Position numbers and translations under genes: made by a program. From positions 1-64,000 of the forward strand of contig JAMORY010000025.1 of the NCBI GenBank assembly GCA_027063305.1: a DNA stretch of 64,000 bases, read 5' to 3'. Shown here one piece after another: positions 25,296 to 36,068 of the stretch; the first letter of the stretch is position 1, and each line of letters opens with the position of its first letter. The stretch is from Sulfurovum sp. (GTDB lineage: Bacteria > Campylobacterota > Campylobacteria > Campylobacterales > Sulfurovaceae). The notes beneath the pieces were generated by a model, which did not search any database, was not told the origin of the DNA, and saw nothing but the letters and a program-made list of their open reading frames with translations.

Positions 25296-25538
25296 ATGGA
25301 ATACACACTCGTAGGCGAAGCCCTCAAGTTTATGGTACTGGGAATGTTGATCGTCTTTGTCTTCCTCATCGTACTTGTACAGGTGATGAAGCTTCAGGCA
25401 TATCTGATCAATAAATACTTCCCGGAAAAAGCACCTGAGGTGCCAACTTCTACTCCTCAAGATAACGCAACACAAGATGCTCATCATGTGGCGGCAATTG
25501 TAGCGGCTATCGCAGAATTTCGTAAAAACAAATCGTAA
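25296..25538 (+). CDS. oadG: Oxaloacetate decarboxylase gamma-type subunit
   Basis: 80 residues: one membrane span (about 8-32, MVLGMLIVFVFLIVLVQVM) and a hydrophilic tail ending in a His-containing HHVAAIVAAIAEF stretch, as in OadG, which anchors the alpha subunit to the beta subunit and binds zinc. It begins the oadG-oadA-oadB run; 13 bases separate it from oadA. Confidence 0.85.
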   Translation: MEYTLVGEALKFMVLGMLIVFVFLIVLVQVMKLQAYLINKYFPEKAPEVPTSTPQDNATQDAHHVAAIVAAIAEFRKNKS

Positions 25539-25551
25539 ACAAGGTTTCTAA

Positions 25552-27348
25552 ATGGCAAAAAAATATATTGATGTAATGGATACGACCTTCAGAGACGGCT
25601 TCCAGTCTGTCTTCGGTGGTCGTGTATTGATGGAGGACTTTTTCCCGGCGGTTGAAGCGGCAAAAGAAGCGGGGATCACCCACTTCGAGTTTGGTGGCGG
25701 TGCACGCTTCCAGTCACTCTTCTTCTACCTTCAGGAGAATGCGTTCGAGATGATGGATCAGTTCCGTCAGATCGTTGGGCCTGATGCGAATCTTCAAGTA
25801 CTCTCACGCGGTATCAATACGGTCATGCTTGATACGGGAAGTCGTGAGATGATCGATCTCTTCGCTAAGATGTTCGCAAAGCACGGTACGACGACCGTAC
25901 GTAACTTCGATGCACTCAATGATGTCAATAACCTTGAGTACTCTGCGCAATGTATCAAGAAGCACGGTATGAACCACGAAGTGGTCGTAACGATGATGGA
26001 TCTTCCTCCGGGATGTAAAGGGGCACACGATGTACCTTTCTATGAGAAAACACTCAGAAACATACTCGATAGCGGTATCGAGTTCGATTCTGTCTGTTTC
26101 AAAGATGCATCAGGTACGGCTAACCCGCATAAGGTTTATGAGACCATCGCGATGGCAAGAAAACTTCTTGGTGACAGCGTACACCTCAGACTCCATACAC
26201 ATGAGACAGCAGGTGTTTCCGTAGCTTCTTACCTTGCAGCGCTTGAAGCGGGAGCTAACGGTATCGATATGGCGGCATCTCCTGTAAGCGGTGGTACGTC
26301 ACAGCCTGACATCCTTACTATGCTTCATGCGACAAAAGGAACCAACTATAATCTCGGTGACTTGAAACTCGATAAGATCCTTAAGTACGAAGAGAGACTC
26401 AAAGAGTGTCTTGCCGAATATATGATCCCGCCTGAAGCGACACAGGTAAGCCCGCTTATTCCGTTCTCTCCAATGCCTGGTGGTGCGCTTACTGCCAATA
26501 CACAGATGATGAGAGATAACGGTGACCTTGACAAGTTCGACGAGGTTATTAAAGCGATGAAAGAGGTGGTAGAGCGTGGCGGTTACGGAACGTCGGTTAC
26601 ACCGGTCAGTCAGTTCTACTGGCAGCAAGCGTATGCGAACGTGATGTTCGGTCCATGGAAGCAGATTGCTCCGGGTTACGGGAAAATGGTTCTTGGTTAC
26701 TTCGGTAAAACACCTGTCGAACCAGATCGTGAGATCGTAGAGCTTGCAAGTCAGAAGCTAAAGCTCGATCCGACAACGGAGAACCCACTTGATATTGCAG
26801 ATAGAGACGAGAACAAGTCTATCGCACACTGGAAGAAAGTGCTTGAAAATGAAGGTCTTGAGACAACAGAAGAGAACATCTTCATTGCAGCGGCATGTGA
26901 TCAAAAAGGTATTGCGTTCCTCAAGGGTGAATCACCGTTGATGGTAAGAAAAGGTAAAGAAAACGATTGTGGAGAAGGAAATATGGCAGGAAATTATACG
27001 GTAGTAGTAGATGGTAAACAGTACAGTGTTCAAGTAGCAGAGGGTAGCGGTGATGTTCAGATCGCTCCTGCGGCAAATACAGCTCCGGCTACAGAAGCTG
27101 CAGCGGCGCCGGCACCGGCAGCAGGTGGAGCCGGAAGTATCGAGATCCACTCTCAAACTCCGGGTAACGTCTGGAAGATCCTTAAAAATCCGGGTGACAG
27201 TGTTGCAGAGGGTGATGTGATCATGATCCTTGAAGCGATGAAAATGGAGATCGATATCGCAGCACCGCAAGCCGGTACGATCAAATCGATCAATGTAAAC
27301 GTCAATGATGCGGTAGCCGACGGACAACTTCTAGCAACAATGGAGTAA
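25552..27348 (+). CDS. oadA: Biotin-dependent decarboxylase/carboxyltransferase alpha subunit
   Basis: 598 residues: a carboxyltransferase TIM barrel starting [11 protein letters not shown], the conserved CFKDASG and RLHTHET segments with metal-binding His residues, a PYC_OADA region, an Ala/Pro-rich linker (near residues 510-525) and a C-terminal biotinyl domain with EAMKMEI, where Lys is biotinylated. In this phylum the same protein is often called pyruvate carboxylase subunit B; the flanking oadG and oadB argue for a membrane-bound, Na+-coupled oxaloacetate decarboxylase. Direction in the cell cannot be told from sequence. Confidence 0.93.
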   Translation: MAKKYIDVMDTTFRDGFQSVFGGRVLMEDFFPAVEAAKEAGITHFEFGGGARFQSLFFYLQENAFEMMDQFRQIVGPDANLQVLSRGINTVMLDTGSREMIDLFAKMFAKHGTTTVRNFDALNDVNNLEYSAQCIKKHGMNHEVVVTMMDLPPGCKGAHDVPFYEKTLRNILDSGIEFDSVCFKDASGTANPHKVYETIAMARKLLGDSVHLRLHTHETAGVSVASYLAALEAGANGIDMAASPVSGGTSQPDILTMLHATKGTNYNLGDLKLDKILKYEERLKECLAEYMIPPEATQVSPLIPFSPMPGGALTANTQMMRDNGDLDKFDEVIKAMKEVVERGGYGTSVTPVSQFYWQQAYANVMFGPWKQIAPGYGKMVLGYFGKTPVEPDREIVELASQKLKLDPTTENPLDIADRDENKSIAHWKKVLENEGLETTEENIFIAAACDQKGIAFLKGESPLMVRKGKENDCGEGNMAGNYTVVVDGKQYSVQVAEGSGDVQIAPAANTAPATEAAAAPAPAAGGAGSIEIHSQTPGNVWKILKNPGDSVAEGDVIMILEAMKMEIDIAAPQAGTIKSINVNVNDAVADGQLLATME

Positions 27349-27350
27349 TC

Positions 27351-28700
27351 ATGAAGATTAAACATCTGTTACTCTCTGTGCTTTTTGCCTTTGCTTTTTT
27401 CACTAGCCACGTCAGTGCTAGTGAAGCGGCGGCAGGCGCACATGAATTTAAAACACAAGAACAGCTTATTGCTGAAGAGAAAGCGAACTATCATCCTAAG
27501 AGTGTAGGGGAGCTTATTACAAGCTTTTTCCATACAACAGGACTTGATGCGATCATCAACCCCAAAGAGGGCGTGAAGAACGGTCAAGGCAAAGAGATGA
27601 GTCTCTTTGCTCAAAGCTGGGGACGTGTGATCATGTTCATCATCGTCTTTATCCTTTTCTACCTTGCGATCGCCAAAGGGTTCGAGCCGTTGCTGCTTCT
27701 TCCGATCGCGTTTGGTGGTTTGCTGGCGAATATTCCTATCGCGAATATGACCGGGCCACATGGTATGCTGGGTATTATCTACAATATGGGTATTGCCAAC
27801 GAGTTCTTCCCACTCCTTATCTTTATGGGGGTAGGGGCGATGACAGACTTTGGTCCTCTCTTGGCAAACCCTAAAACAGCGCTCCTTGGCGGTGCGGCGC
27901 AGTTCGGGATCTTCGGTTCACTCGTAGGTGCTGCGGCGCTTTCTCAATATACGGGAATGGTCGACTTTACGCTCCAGCAATCGGCAGCGATCTCTATTAT
28001 CGGTGGTGCCGATGGTCCGACATCGATCTTTATTGCATCCGCATTGGCACCTGAGATGCTTGGGGCTATTGCAGTTGCGGCATATTCGTACATGGCACTT
28101 GTACCGGTCATTCAGCCTCCGATCATGAGAGCGTTGACAACCAAAGAGGAGCGTCAGATCGTGATGAAGACAAGTAGAAAGGTCAATAGACTTGAAAAGC
28201 TTGTTTTCCCTATCGTCGTTATTATGATGATCGCACTGGTACTTCCTGATGCGGCACCGTTGATGGGAGCATTTGCATTTGGTAACTTCGCTAAAGAATC
28301 AGGTGTTGTAGACAGACTCTCCAACGAGATGCAGAACTCATTGATCAATATCGTAACCATCTTCCTGGGGTTCGGTGTCGGTATGACACTTCAGGCGGAC
28401 AAGTTCCTTGTACCTGAAACATTGGGGATCATGGTGATCGGTCTTTTGGCATTTTCGGCAGGTACAGCAGCAGGTGTGATCATGGCAAAGATCATGAACA
28501 AGTTCTCTGATGAGCCTATCAATCCGCTTATCGGTTCGGCAGGTGTATCTGCTGTACCTATGGCGGCACGTGTATCGAGTAAAGTCGGTTCCGAAGAGAA
28601 ACCGGGTAATATCCTTTTGATGCACGCAATGGGACCAAACGTTGCGGGTGTTATCGGTTCAGCAGTTGCTGCCGGTGTACTCTTGTCGATTTTTAAATAA
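27351..28700 (+). CDS. oadB: Na+-translocating decarboxylase beta subunit
   Basis: 449 residues with a probable signal sequence or first span (about 4-22), a soluble stretch of about 70 residues, and about nine more spans. The family signatures GADGPTSIF (Asp for Na+ and carboxybiotin) and the late [18 protein letters not shown] are intact. It decarboxylates carboxybiotin on the alpha subunit and exports Na+. It starts 2 bases after oadA and is followed by a strong hairpin. Confidence 0.94.
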   Translation: MKIKHLLLSVLFAFAFFTSHVSASEAAAGAHEFKTQEQLIAEEKANYHPKSVGELITSFFHTTGLDAIINPKEGVKNGQGKEMSLFAQSWGRVIMFIIVFILFYLAIAKGFEPLLLLPIAFGGLLANIPIANMTGPHGMLGIIYNMGIANEFFPLLIFMGVGAMTDFGPLLANPKTALLGGAAQFGIFGSLVGAAALSQYTGMVDFTLQQSAAISIIGGADGPTSIFIASALAPEMLGAIAVAAYSYMALVPVIQPPIMRALTTKEERQIVMKTSRKVNRLEKLVFPIVVIMMIALVLPDAAPLMGAFAFGNFAKESGVVDRLSNEMQNSLINIVTIFLGFGVGMTLQADKFLVPETLGIMVIGLLAFSAGTAAGVIMAKIMNKFSDEPINPLIGSAGVSAVPMAARVSSKVGSEEKPGNILLMHAMGPNVAGVIGSAVAAGVLLSIFK

Positions 28701-28706
28701 TTTCAA

Positions 28707-28732
28707 GATAGAGTAAGGCTTCTTACTCTATC
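28707..28732 (+). terminator. Hairpin after the oad operon
   Basis: GATAGAGTAAG (28707-28717), loop GCTT, CTTACTCTATC (28722-28732): a perfect 11-pair stem directly after oadB. The downstream T tract is poor. Confidence 0.65.
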
Positions 28733-28825
28733 ATTCCGCTTGAAAAGTATAAAGAAGGAAAAAATTTATCTTTTTCTTTCTTTATGCTTTGGCATACATT
28801 CAAATGAAACTATAAAGAGGATACT

Positions 28826-30418
28826 ATGAGTACCAAAACGCCCAACGGACTTGACAAACTGGGATTGAAAGACATTAAAGAGGTCTATTACAATTTGAGT
28901 TATGATGAGTTGCAAGCGCATGAGATCAACAGAGGAGAATGTAAGATCTCTACCTCCGGAACAGCGATGTGTGATACCGGTATTTTTACCGGTAGAAGTC
29001 CTAAAGACAAATACTTCGTCGATCAGCCGCCTTCAAATGAAAATATTGCATGGGGAGATGTGAACAGACCGATCAAAAAAGAGATCTATGAAGAGCTGCT
29101 TGATCTGACACTCACACAGCTTTCAGGGAAGAATATTTATGTTATGGATGTATTTGCCGGGGCGAGTGAAGCGAGTAAACGCTCTATCCGTTTCGTTACG
29201 GAAGTGGCGTGGCAGGCACACTTTGTAAAAAATATGTTCATCCGTCCCACAGAGGAGGAGCTGGAGAACTTCGAGCCTGACTTTACCGTTTATAATGCAT
29301 GTAAGGTCGTAGATGAGAAGTATAAAGAGCACGGGCTGAACTCTGACGTGTTCGTTGTGTTCAATATCGAGGATAACATCTCTATTATCGGTGGTACATG
29401 GTACGGCGGTGAGATGAAGAAGGGTATCTTCTCTATGATGAACTACTGGCTGCCGCTTGAGGGTAAACTCTCTATGCACTGTTCTGCCAACGTTGGCAAA
29501 GAGGGGGATGTATGTCTCTTCTTCGGACTCTCAGGAACAGGGAAGACCACACTCTCTACAGATCCTAACCGTGCGCTTATCGGTGATGACGAGCATGGAT
29601 GGGATGAGAACGGTGTATTTAACTTCGAGGGCGGATGTTATGCGAAGGTAATCAACCTCGATCCTAAATCTGAGCCTGAGATCTACGGTGCGATCGTCAA
29701 AGATGCACTCTTGGAGAATGTTGTAGCTGATGAGAACGGGAACGTTGACTACTCTGACGGTTCAAAAACGGAAAATACCCGTGTCTCTTATCCGATCGAG
29801 CATATCGAGAACCATAAGCATGACCTTCAAGCGGGACATCCGAACAACATCATTTTCCTCACAGCAGATGCGTTCGGTGTATTGCCTCCGGTAAGTAAGC
29901 TTACCAAAGAGCAGGCGATGTACTACTTCCTTAGTGGATATACGGCTAAAGTCGCTGGAACAGAGCGTGGGATCACTGAGCCGGTCGCAACCTTTTCCGC
30001 ATGTTTTGGTGAAGCGTTCTTGCCGCTTCATCCAACAGTCTATGCAGAACTTCTCGGTAAGAAGATCGATGAGCATAATGTAAACGTCTACCTTGTCAAC
30101 ACAGGTTGGACAGGCGGTCCTTACGGTGTAGGAAAACGTATGAGCATCAAAGATACCAGAGCGTGTATCGACGGTATCTTGAACGGTTCTATTAACAATG
30201 CGGCGTTTGAAACACTACCGACGTTCAACCTGCAGATCCCTAAATCGCTAGATGGTGTGGAGGACAATACCGTACTCAACCCAAGAAACACTTGGGCAGA
30301 TAAAGCGGAATATGATGCGATGCTTGCGAAGTTAGCCGGTATGTTCATTGAGAACTTCCATCGTTATGATGATAAGGGGGGTGAGTTCGATTTTGCCTCT
30401 GCCGGACCACAATTGTAA
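28826..30418 (+). CDS. pckA: Phosphoenolpyruvate carboxykinase (ATP)
   Basis: 530 residues. Interconverts oxaloacetate plus ATP with phosphoenolpyruvate, CO2 and ADP. The ATP-type motifs are seen: FTGRSPKDK, the kinase-1 loop [11 protein letters not shown], the metal Asp in IGDDEHGW and the late GGPYGVGKR. With the oad operon just upstream it forms a C3/C4 node fitting gluconeogenesis from oxaloacetate in an autotroph using the reductive TCA cycle (inferred). Confidence 0.96.
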   Translation: MSTKTPNGLDKLGLKDIKEVYYNLSYDELQAHEINRGECKISTSGTAMCDTGIFTGRSPKDKYFVDQPPSNENIAWGDVNRPIKKEIYEELLDLTLTQLSGKNIYVMDVFAGASEASKRSIRFVTEVAWQAHFVKNMFIRPTEEELENFEPDFTVYNACKVVDEKYKEHGLNSDVFVVFNIEDNISIIGGTWYGGEMKKGIFSMMNYWLPLEGKLSMHCSANVGKEGDVCLFFGLSGTGKTTLSTDPNRALIGDDEHGWDENGVFNFEGGCYAKVINLDPKSEPEIYGAIVKDALLENVVADENGNVDYSDGSKTENTRVSYPIEHIENHKHDLQAGHPNNIIFLTADAFGVLPPVSKLTKEQAMYYFLSGYTAKVAGTERGITEPVATFSACFGEAFLPLHPTVYAELLGKKIDEHNVNVYLVNTGWTGGPYGVGKRMSIKDTRACIDGILNGSINNAAFETLPTFNLQIPKSLDGVEDNTVLNPRNTWADKAEYDAMLAKLAGMFIENFHRYDDKGGEFDFASAGPQL

Positions 30419-30738
30419 GCTTTTTACTTATTTTGCAGCATCTTGAAGTGGTTTCGCCTTCATGGCTCCACTTCGTTACGACCATTCCGGTTCCAAAGCT
30501 ATGAATGATAAGCAGTTGTTATCTACTTAACGCTTCTCATCCGTTCAGTCACTTACTAGCGTGTAAGCTCCTTTATTCCAAACCTCCCCTCAAACCCAAA
30601 CTAGCACAAACTAACCAAAAATCTTTACAATTGTTTTTTTAAAAAACATTATTGAATTAAGAGATTTATTATCTTATATTATTCTAAGATTTCTATAGTA
30701 TAGTTTCACATTAAATTACAAATTAAAGGAATGTGGTG
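30419..30738. other. Long gap pckA to small membrane protein; hairpins but no gene
   Basis: The first 180 bases are C-rich on the plus strand and hold GAAGTGG...CCACTTC (around 30448-30475) and CTTAC-TAGCGT-GTAAG (near 30553-30570). The last 130 bases are extremely A+T-rich and hold the promoter region of the next gene. No coding sequence or tRNA is seen. The first part may be a decayed repeat. Confidence 0.4.
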
Positions 30739-30927
30739 ATGGATGTAAATAAAATCAGAAAAATTTGTAGACCGGTAAGAATTGTGATCGGATCGGCATT
30801 GATCGCAACAGGGATTGTCACAGGTAATAAGTGGTTCTTCCTTGGTGTTGTACCGTTGATCGCAGGTATTGCGAACTTCTGTCCGCTTTGTATCATCACA
30901 AAAAAGTGTGATCTACCTGAAAACTAA
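30739..30927 (+). CDS. DUF2892 (YgaP-like) small membrane protein
   Basis: 62 residues with two membrane spans: ARPV-type start (KICRPVRIVIG), then IATGIVTGNKWFFLGVVPLIAGI, a tight turn, and a C-terminal CPLCIITKKC with CxxC. This matches the transmembrane domain found at the C-terminus of YgaP-type rhodaneses and as a stand-alone DUF2892 protein. AAAGGA lies before the ATG at 30739; two GTG codons just upstream are less likely starts. Function unknown, perhaps sulfur- or redox-related by the YgaP link. Confidence 0.8.
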   Translation: MDVNKIRKICRPVRIVIGSALIATGIVTGNKWFFLGVVPLIAGIANFCPLCIITKKCDLPEN

Positions 30928-30985
30928 ACTGCACAATAGGGGGCAAATGCTACTTTTGTCCCGTCTTATCTCTCCTACCATGATG

Positions 30986-30991
30986 TATAAT
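30986..30991 (+). promoter_or_regulatory. mgtE promoter -10 box
   Basis: TATAAT at 30986-30991, about 29 bases before the mgtE ATG at 31020, with AAGGGAGG between. Confidence 0.5.
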
Positions 30992-31019
30992 GCTGCGATT
31001 TTTGATAAGGGAGGCTTCT

Positions 31020-32348
31020 ATGGATAAATTGACACACTACCTCAATACCCATCCTATTGACGAACTACACCCCTCTGAGATCGCAAATTTGCTTAAAGAT
31101 CTCAATGAGACCGAATTTGAAGAGGCGATCCATGCCATTCCAAAAGAGTTGATCGCCGATGTCGCACTGGAGCTTCCCGATCGTTATTTTGGGGAGATCG
31201 TCGAGAACTTCACCCCTGAAGAGATCGCGGAGTCGCTTTCTGAAATGGAGTCGGATGACCAGACGGACTTTATCAAAGAGCTTGAAGAGCTGGATGACTC
31301 CAAAGCCAAAGAGGTCTTCGATCAGCTCGATAAAGAGGATCAGAAGGACATTCTTCAACTAAAGCAGTATGATGAGGATGAAGCGGGTGCCTACATGCAG
31401 GTGGAGGTCTATGCTGCTAAACTCGACCAGAAGGTTGAAGATGTCATCAAAGTGTTTGCCGAGCTTAAGCGTAATGATGAACTTGAGAACATCAATTACC
31501 TCTTTGTCACCGATGAGGAGGGGCATTTGCGTTATGGTGTCGGACTTGATGACCTGATCTTGTTCGATTTTCAAAAGACACTGCGTGAGAATATTCAACA
31601 AAACCCTGAGAAGTACAAGCCGATCATCGGGCATGACCATGACGATATCAAGGATATCGTACAGAAGTTCCAAGAGTATGACCTAAACTCCATGCCTATT
31701 GTCGATGAATATGGTAAATTGCTCGGGCGTATTACCTCGGATGATATCTACGATGTCATCAGTGAACATGCAACTGATCAAATGTACCATCTTGCAGGGG
31801 TCGATGATGAGGCCGAAGAGGATGATGATCTGCTCAAAGCCGGAAAGTCCAGAGCTATCTGGCTTGGGATCAACCTGCTTACGGCAATTGCCGCCTCTTT
31901 GGTGATCGGACTCTTTGAGAGTACCTTGCAAAGTTATGTGGCATTGGCGGTGCTGATGCCGATCGTTGCCTCTATGGGTGGAAATGCCGGAACACAGTCG
32001 CTTACGGTCGTTGTACGGCAGTTAGCACTAGGGGAGATCGCCAAACACGATGCGATGCGTACCATTAAAAAAGAGGTACTTCTCTCACTAGGGAACGGAT
32101 TGCTCTTTGCCGTGGTCATCGGAGTGATCGCATGGATATGGTTCAGTAAACCACTGCTTGGTGTGGTGATCGCACTCTCAATGGTCATCAACCTTTTAAG
32201 TGCCGGTTTTTTCGGTGCGGTCGTACCGCTTGTTTTAAAGAAACTCAATGTCGATCCTGCGATCGGAAGTACCGTGATATTGACCACGGTGACTGATATT
32301 GTCGGATTCTTTAGCTTTCTTGGGCTTGCAACCCTTATATTACTATAA
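31020..32348 (+). CDS. mgtE: Magnesium transporter MgtE
   Basis: 442 residues. Mg2+-selective channel gated by cytosolic Mg2+. The order is an acidic N domain (about 1-125), two CBS domains (about 130-250), a linker helix and five membrane spans (from about 275), with the pore segment VASMGGNAGTQS intact. The ATG at 31020 follows AAGGGAGG. A CNNM/CorC-like gene follows after 18 bases, so Mg2+ uptake and a second Mg2+-linked protein seem to be co-expressed. Confidence 0.95.
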   Translation: MDKLTHYLNTHPIDELHPSEIANLLKDLNETEFEEAIHAIPKELIADVALELPDRYFGEIVENFTPEEIAESLSEMESDDQTDFIKELEELDDSKAKEVFDQLDKEDQKDILQLKQYDEDEAGAYMQVEVYAAKLDQKVEDVIKVFAELKRNDELENINYLFVTDEEGHLRYGVGLDDLILFDFQKTLRENIQQNPEKYKPIIGHDHDDIKDIVQKFQEYDLNSMPIVDEYGKLLGRITSDDIYDVISEHATDQMYHLAGVDDEAEEDDDLLKAGKSRAIWLGINLLTAIAASLVIGLFESTLQSYVALAVLMPIVASMGGNAGTQSLTVVVRQLALGEIAKHDAMRTIKKEVLLSLGNGLLFAVVIGVIAWIWFSKPLLGVVIALSMVINLLSAGFFGAVVPLVLKKLNVDPAIGSTVILTTVTDIVGFFSFLGLATLILL

Positions 32349-32366
32349 AAGGATACTTTACACACT

Positions 32367-33416
32367 ATGGACTTGTTGATCTTATATTTTATGGCGGCGG
32401 TTGTTGTCTCTTTTGTCTGTTCGGTACTCGAATCGGTACTTCTTTCGGTTACGATGCCTTATATTTCAGTCATGGAAAAGGAGCGTCCGAGTGCAGGAAA
32501 ACTGCTTCGCGGTCATAAAGAGCATATCAATAAATCGATCGCTTCGATCCTTATTTTAAATACCGTTGCCAATACCGTTGGTGCGGCGGCAGTCGGAGCA
32601 CAGGCCGAAAAGGTCTTTGGTTCGGGAGCGCTCTTTTGGGTCTCGGCTATCTTGACCTTTGCTATTTTGTTCTTTGGAGAGATCATCCCTAAGACGATCG
32701 GGGCAACATACTGGAAACAGATCGCACCGGCAGCGGGTTATATTATCCGTTTCTTTATCTGGTTCACTTATCCGATCATTCTCTTGACACTATTCGTGAC
32801 CAACCGTATCAAGAAAGGTGACGAGGGAATGAGCTTGACCAAAGAGGAGCTTTTAGAAAGTGCGCTTTTGAGTGAAGATGAAGGTGTGCTCGATGAGCAG
32901 GAATCCGATATTATCGAGAATATCCTAAAGCTTGACGATATCAAAGTACATGATATCCTTACACCAAGAACGGTCGTTTTTGCATTGGAAGGAAACCGTA
33001 CTATCGCCGATATCGTCAAGAACGAAGCGGACATCTTCAAATACTCACGTATCCCTGTCTATGACGGTAATATTGAGAATATCACGGGAATGGTCTTGAC
33101 CAAGCAGCTTTTTGGGCAGGCGTTAAAAGATGACAGCGTACTGCTTAAAGATATTCAAAAAGATATCTACCGTATCAATGAACAGGTACCTGTTTCATGG
33201 GCACTGGATCTCTTTATTGAAAAGAAAGAGCATATGTTCCTTGTACTTGACAAGTATGATCAGGTAGAGGGGATCGTTACGCTTGAAGATTGTGTCGAGA
33301 CTATTTTGGGTGTCGAGATCGTTGATGAGAGTGATGCGCATGTCGATATGCGTGAGCTGGCAAAATTGAAGATGCGTTTACAGAGACGTCAGAACAAAGA
33401 TCTGAACCTAGACTGA
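32367..33416 (+). CDS. CNNM/CorC-like transporter (DUF21 plus CBS pair)
   Basis: 349 residues. A DUF21 membrane domain (three to four spans, residues 1-150, with the GEIIPKTIGA segment), then two CBS domains (about 190-325) including VHDILTPRT. The usual C-terminal CorC_HlyC domain is absent or reduced to a basic tail. Members of this family move or regulate Mg2+ and other divalent ions, which fits its place after mgtE. Its stop overlaps the ATG of helicase 3 by one base. Confidence 0.88.
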   Translation: MDLLILYFMAAVVVSFVCSVLESVLLSVTMPYISVMEKERPSAGKLLRGHKEHINKSIASILILNTVANTVGAAAVGAQAEKVFGSGALFWVSAILTFAILFFGEIIPKTIGATYWKQIAPAAGYIIRFFIWFTYPIILLTLFVTNRIKKGDEGMSLTKEELLESALLSEDEGVLDEQESDIIENILKLDDIKVHDILTPRTVVFALEGNRTIADIVKNEADIFKYSRIPVYDGNIENITGMVLTKQLFGQALKDDSVLLKDIQKDIYRINEQVPVSWALDLFIEKKEHMFLVLDKYDQVEGIVTLEDCVETILGVEIVDESDAHVDMRELAKLKMRLQRRQNKDLNLD

Positions 33417-34723
33417 TGCCGTTTCCATCCTCTCTCTCACCCAGACTACAGGAGGCTTTGCAGGATGCAGGCTTCCGTGAGCCAACCCCTATTCAAAAGG
33501 TATTGATGCCTATTCTTCTGCAAGGTTCGAATGCGATCGCTTCAGCACAAACTGGAAGCGGTAAGACCCTTGCCTATCTACTCCCTATTCTTGAGCAGGT
33601 ACGTCCTACATCACCCAACCCACACCGCTATCCTAAAGTTTTCATCCTCTCTCCGACAAAAGAATTGGCACAGCAGATATATGAAGTGACAACGAAGTTC
33701 GCATTTGCCGTAGGCTTGCATACGGTACTGCTTCAAGGAGGGGGAAAGCGTAGTGAAGAGGTGAAGCGTCTGGATAGAGGGATCGATATTATCGTAGCAA
33801 CACCACAACGTGCTTTGGAGCATATCGAGGCACGACGTATCGATATCAAGGGGATCAAACACCTTGTGATCGATGAAGCGGATATGATGTTCGATATGGG
33901 CTTTGTCTCCTATCTTGAGAAGATATTTACCGCTATGACGGAGCGTTCTCAAAAGGTGATCGTCTCAGCGACCATCACCCCTCGCGTGGTCAAGCTTGCT
34001 AAATCTTATATTAAGCCGCTTAAGCGTGTAGAGCTAGCCCCCCCGGGGAAGATCGCCGATACCATTACGCAGTATCTCTATCCGGTCGTACGCAGTAAAA
34101 AAGAGGCGCTTTTGTCATGGTTGATCTCTTCAAACAATATCAAGCGTGCGTTGGTGTTCGTGCGTAAAAAGGAGCTTGCCGATGGTGTTGCCGAGAGTTT
34201 ACGCTCATGGGGATACAAGGTAGGCGTATTGCATGGAGAACGTTTACATGGTGAACGGAAGAAGTCTCTTCTTGCTTTTAGAGAAGGGCGTTATGATATG
34301 CTTGTTGCGACCGATATCGCTGCACGCGGGTTGGATATCAGCGAGTTGGATGTGGTCATCAACTATGATATTCCTCATGTCAAGCATGACTTCATTCACC
34401 GAGTCGGACGTACGGGTCGTGCAGGAAAAGAAGGGATGGCGATCACTCTTGTCAGTCCCGATGAGATCGAGCAGCTTCACGACCTTCAAAAGGTACTTGG
34501 CAGTAAGATCAAAGAGATGATCATTCCTGAGTATGCCCCCAAAGAGGTGAAGGCTAGAGGCTATCTGCTTCATCCGCCGCAACGCAGAAAACGAAAAGCC
34601 CCTGCGGCAAAGAGGAGCGGAACATATGCCTTGAGCAAAAAGGGAAAGAAGCGGAAGACCACAAAGCGTGACGGCTGGAAGCAGTTCGATGCGGCAAAAG
34701 AGAAGAAAAAGGGAAGAAAGTGA
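33416..34723 (+). CDS. DEAD-box RNA helicase 3
   Basis: 435 residues, RhlE-like. Motifs: FREPTPIQ, AQTGSGKT, PTKELA (Lys where Arg is usual), TPQR (Gln for Gly), DEAD, SAT, ARGLDI, HRVGRTGR. A long basic tail (from about 380) is rich in Lys, Arg and Pro. It is translationally coupled to the upstream gene by a TGATG-type overlap and is the most divergent of the three helicases in the window. Confidence 0.92.
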   Translation: MPFPSSLSPRLQEALQDAGFREPTPIQKVLMPILLQGSNAIASAQTGSGKTLAYLLPILEQVRPTSPNPHRYPKVFILSPTKELAQQIYEVTTKFAFAVGLHTVLLQGGGKRSEEVKRLDRGIDIIVATPQRALEHIEARRIDIKGIKHLVIDEADMMFDMGFVSYLEKIFTAMTERSQKVIVSATITPRVVKLAKSYIKPLKRVELAPPGKIADTITQYLYPVVRSKKEALLSWLISSNNIKRALVFVRKKELADGVAESLRSWGYKVGVLHGERLHGERKKSLLAFREGRYDMLVATDIAARGLDISELDVVINYDIPHVKHDFIHRVGRTGRAGKEGMAITLVSPDEIEQLHDLQKVLGSKIKEMIIPEYAPKEVKARGYLLHPPQRRKRKAPAAKRSGTYALSKKGKKRKTTKRDGWKQFDAAKEKKKGRK

Positions 34724-34774
34724 TTAACCCTTTTTCGATAAGATGCGGAAAACTTAATATAAAAGGAATATAGT

Positions 34775-34951
34775 ATGGCAAAAGTACCAGAAGATGTAGG
34801 ATGTAACAATATGGATTGTGTAGAGTCGGCTAATTGTCAAAGAACAGTGATCTATGAAAACGGTACGGCTAGAGAGGTCAAGACCTTCGGTGGTACACCG
34901 GAGAAAGGGTGTGGTAAGTTCCTCCCTAAAAAAGATGAGGCGCAGAAGTAA
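34775..34951 (+). CDS. Small Cys-rich protein, 58 residues
   Basis: Begins MAKVPEDVGCNNMDC after a good AAAAGGA 9 bases upstream. Four cysteines (residues 10, 15, 21 and 47) in a hydrophilic, soluble protein with a NGTAREVKTFGG middle. Clear start, ribosome site and codon use support a real gene. A metal or Fe-S site is possible from the cysteines but not shown. It lies between helicase 3 and the convergent truD. I do not recognise a named family. Confidence 0.7.
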   Translation: MAKVPEDVGCNNMDCVESANCQRTVIYENGTAREVKTFGGTPEKGCGKFLPKKDEAQK

Positions 34952-34958
34952 GCCTCGA

Positions 34959-36044
34959 CTACTTCAGCGGGAACTTTCCGATCTCTTCAAGGAAAGTTGT
35001 CGCATATGCCCCTTTGGGCAGATAGAAATCCACCTTTAACACTTTTTTCTCTTTATCGTATACCGTTTTCACATCCTGCGGCCATATCCATGCGAAACGT
35101 CTATCTCCTCTTAAGCTGGTCAACTCTGTATCGTCGAAGGGCTCTTCTAGGTGGTATGCATCGCTTTTGGCACGTATGGCATTGGCACCGCAGAGCAGTC
35201 CTGTAGGAGAGAGCTTTTTGGTTTCGAACATCTTGGCACTTAGAAGCATATCTTTGACAAATCCCGTTTTCCCATGCGGGTATGGCATGGTCACATCCCC
35301 TAGGAAGAGTTTAAAGAACTGCGGTTGTTTTACCAAAGCCTTTATCAGTGCTTCGGGATATTGAAGTTTTTTTGCCGCCACTGCCGGCGGATGGGAAGTG
35401 ATGGTGTTGGAGAGCTTTACACGCATTCCCAGCCACTTGTTAAAAAGGTGGCTTTGGTAGGCGGCAACCAGTAGCTTTTCGCGGCTTCCTTTGAGCCGTT
35501 TCCCCGAGTGTGCGATCTCTTTACCCTGAAGGTAGCTTTTGCTGTCCTCTCCAAAACGCTGGTAGCCGTAGTAGTTGGGTATCCCTTTGGTCTGCATCAT
35601 CTTTGCGGTGGTGTTGAAGAACTTGGCATCGGAGGGGTTGATGCGGTGTAGAAGAATGGAGAAGCGGTTGCCTTTGAGGTGTCCTATTTTGATGGGTGCT
35701 TTGTTGTAGGTGCGCTCCAGTATCTCTACACGTTCGGTAGTGAGGTTTTTGTTCAGAAGTTTCTCCGCTTGTTTGGGGATGGAGATATACTGAATGGTGG
35801 TTGCATTTTTATCTTTGAGTCCTGCATAGCCGATGTCGCGTTCACTCAGTTCAGTTGCTTTGGCAAGAACGGTCGTTAGCTTCGAGGTGCTCATGTCGGT
35901 CTTTTTGATCTTGAGGATCAGGTAGTTCCCGTTTTGGGTAAAAGCATAAAGCGGCACCTCTTCAACGAAGAAGCGCTCTATGGTCTGTTGAAAGTCAAAA
36001 GAGAGGGGTTTATGCCCGTAGGCGTATTGTTTGATATGATTCAT
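34959..36044 (-). CDS. truD: tRNA pseudouridine(13) synthase TruD
   Basis: 361 residues. Isomerises U13 in tRNA(Glu). The catalytic GLKDKNATT motif (Asp nucleophile) is intact, as are the NRFSI and NYYGYQRFG segments of the family. Length is normal. Convergent with the small Cys-rich protein gene; the next gene on the same strand starts 24 bases upstream. Confidence 0.94.
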   Translation of the reverse strand: MNHIKQYAYGHKPLSFDFQQTIERFFVEEVPLYAFTQNGNYLILKIKKTDMSTSKLTTVLAKATELSERDIGYAGLKDKNATTIQYISIPKQAEKLLNKNLTTERVEILERTYNKAPIKIGHLKGNRFSILLHRINPSDAKFFNTTAKMMQTKGIPNYYGYQRFGEDSKSYLQGKEIAHSGKRLKGSREKLLVAAYQSHLFNKWLGMRVKLSNTITSHPPAVAAKKLQYPEALIKALVKQPQFFKLFLGDVTMPYPHGKTGFVKDMLLSAKMFETKKLSPTGLLCGANAIRAKSDAYHLEEPFDDTELTSLRGDRRFAWIWPQDVKTVYDKEKKVLKVDFYLPKGAYATTFLEEIGKFPLK

Positions 36045-36068
36045 GCTGCCATTATAGCAAAAAAGCGA

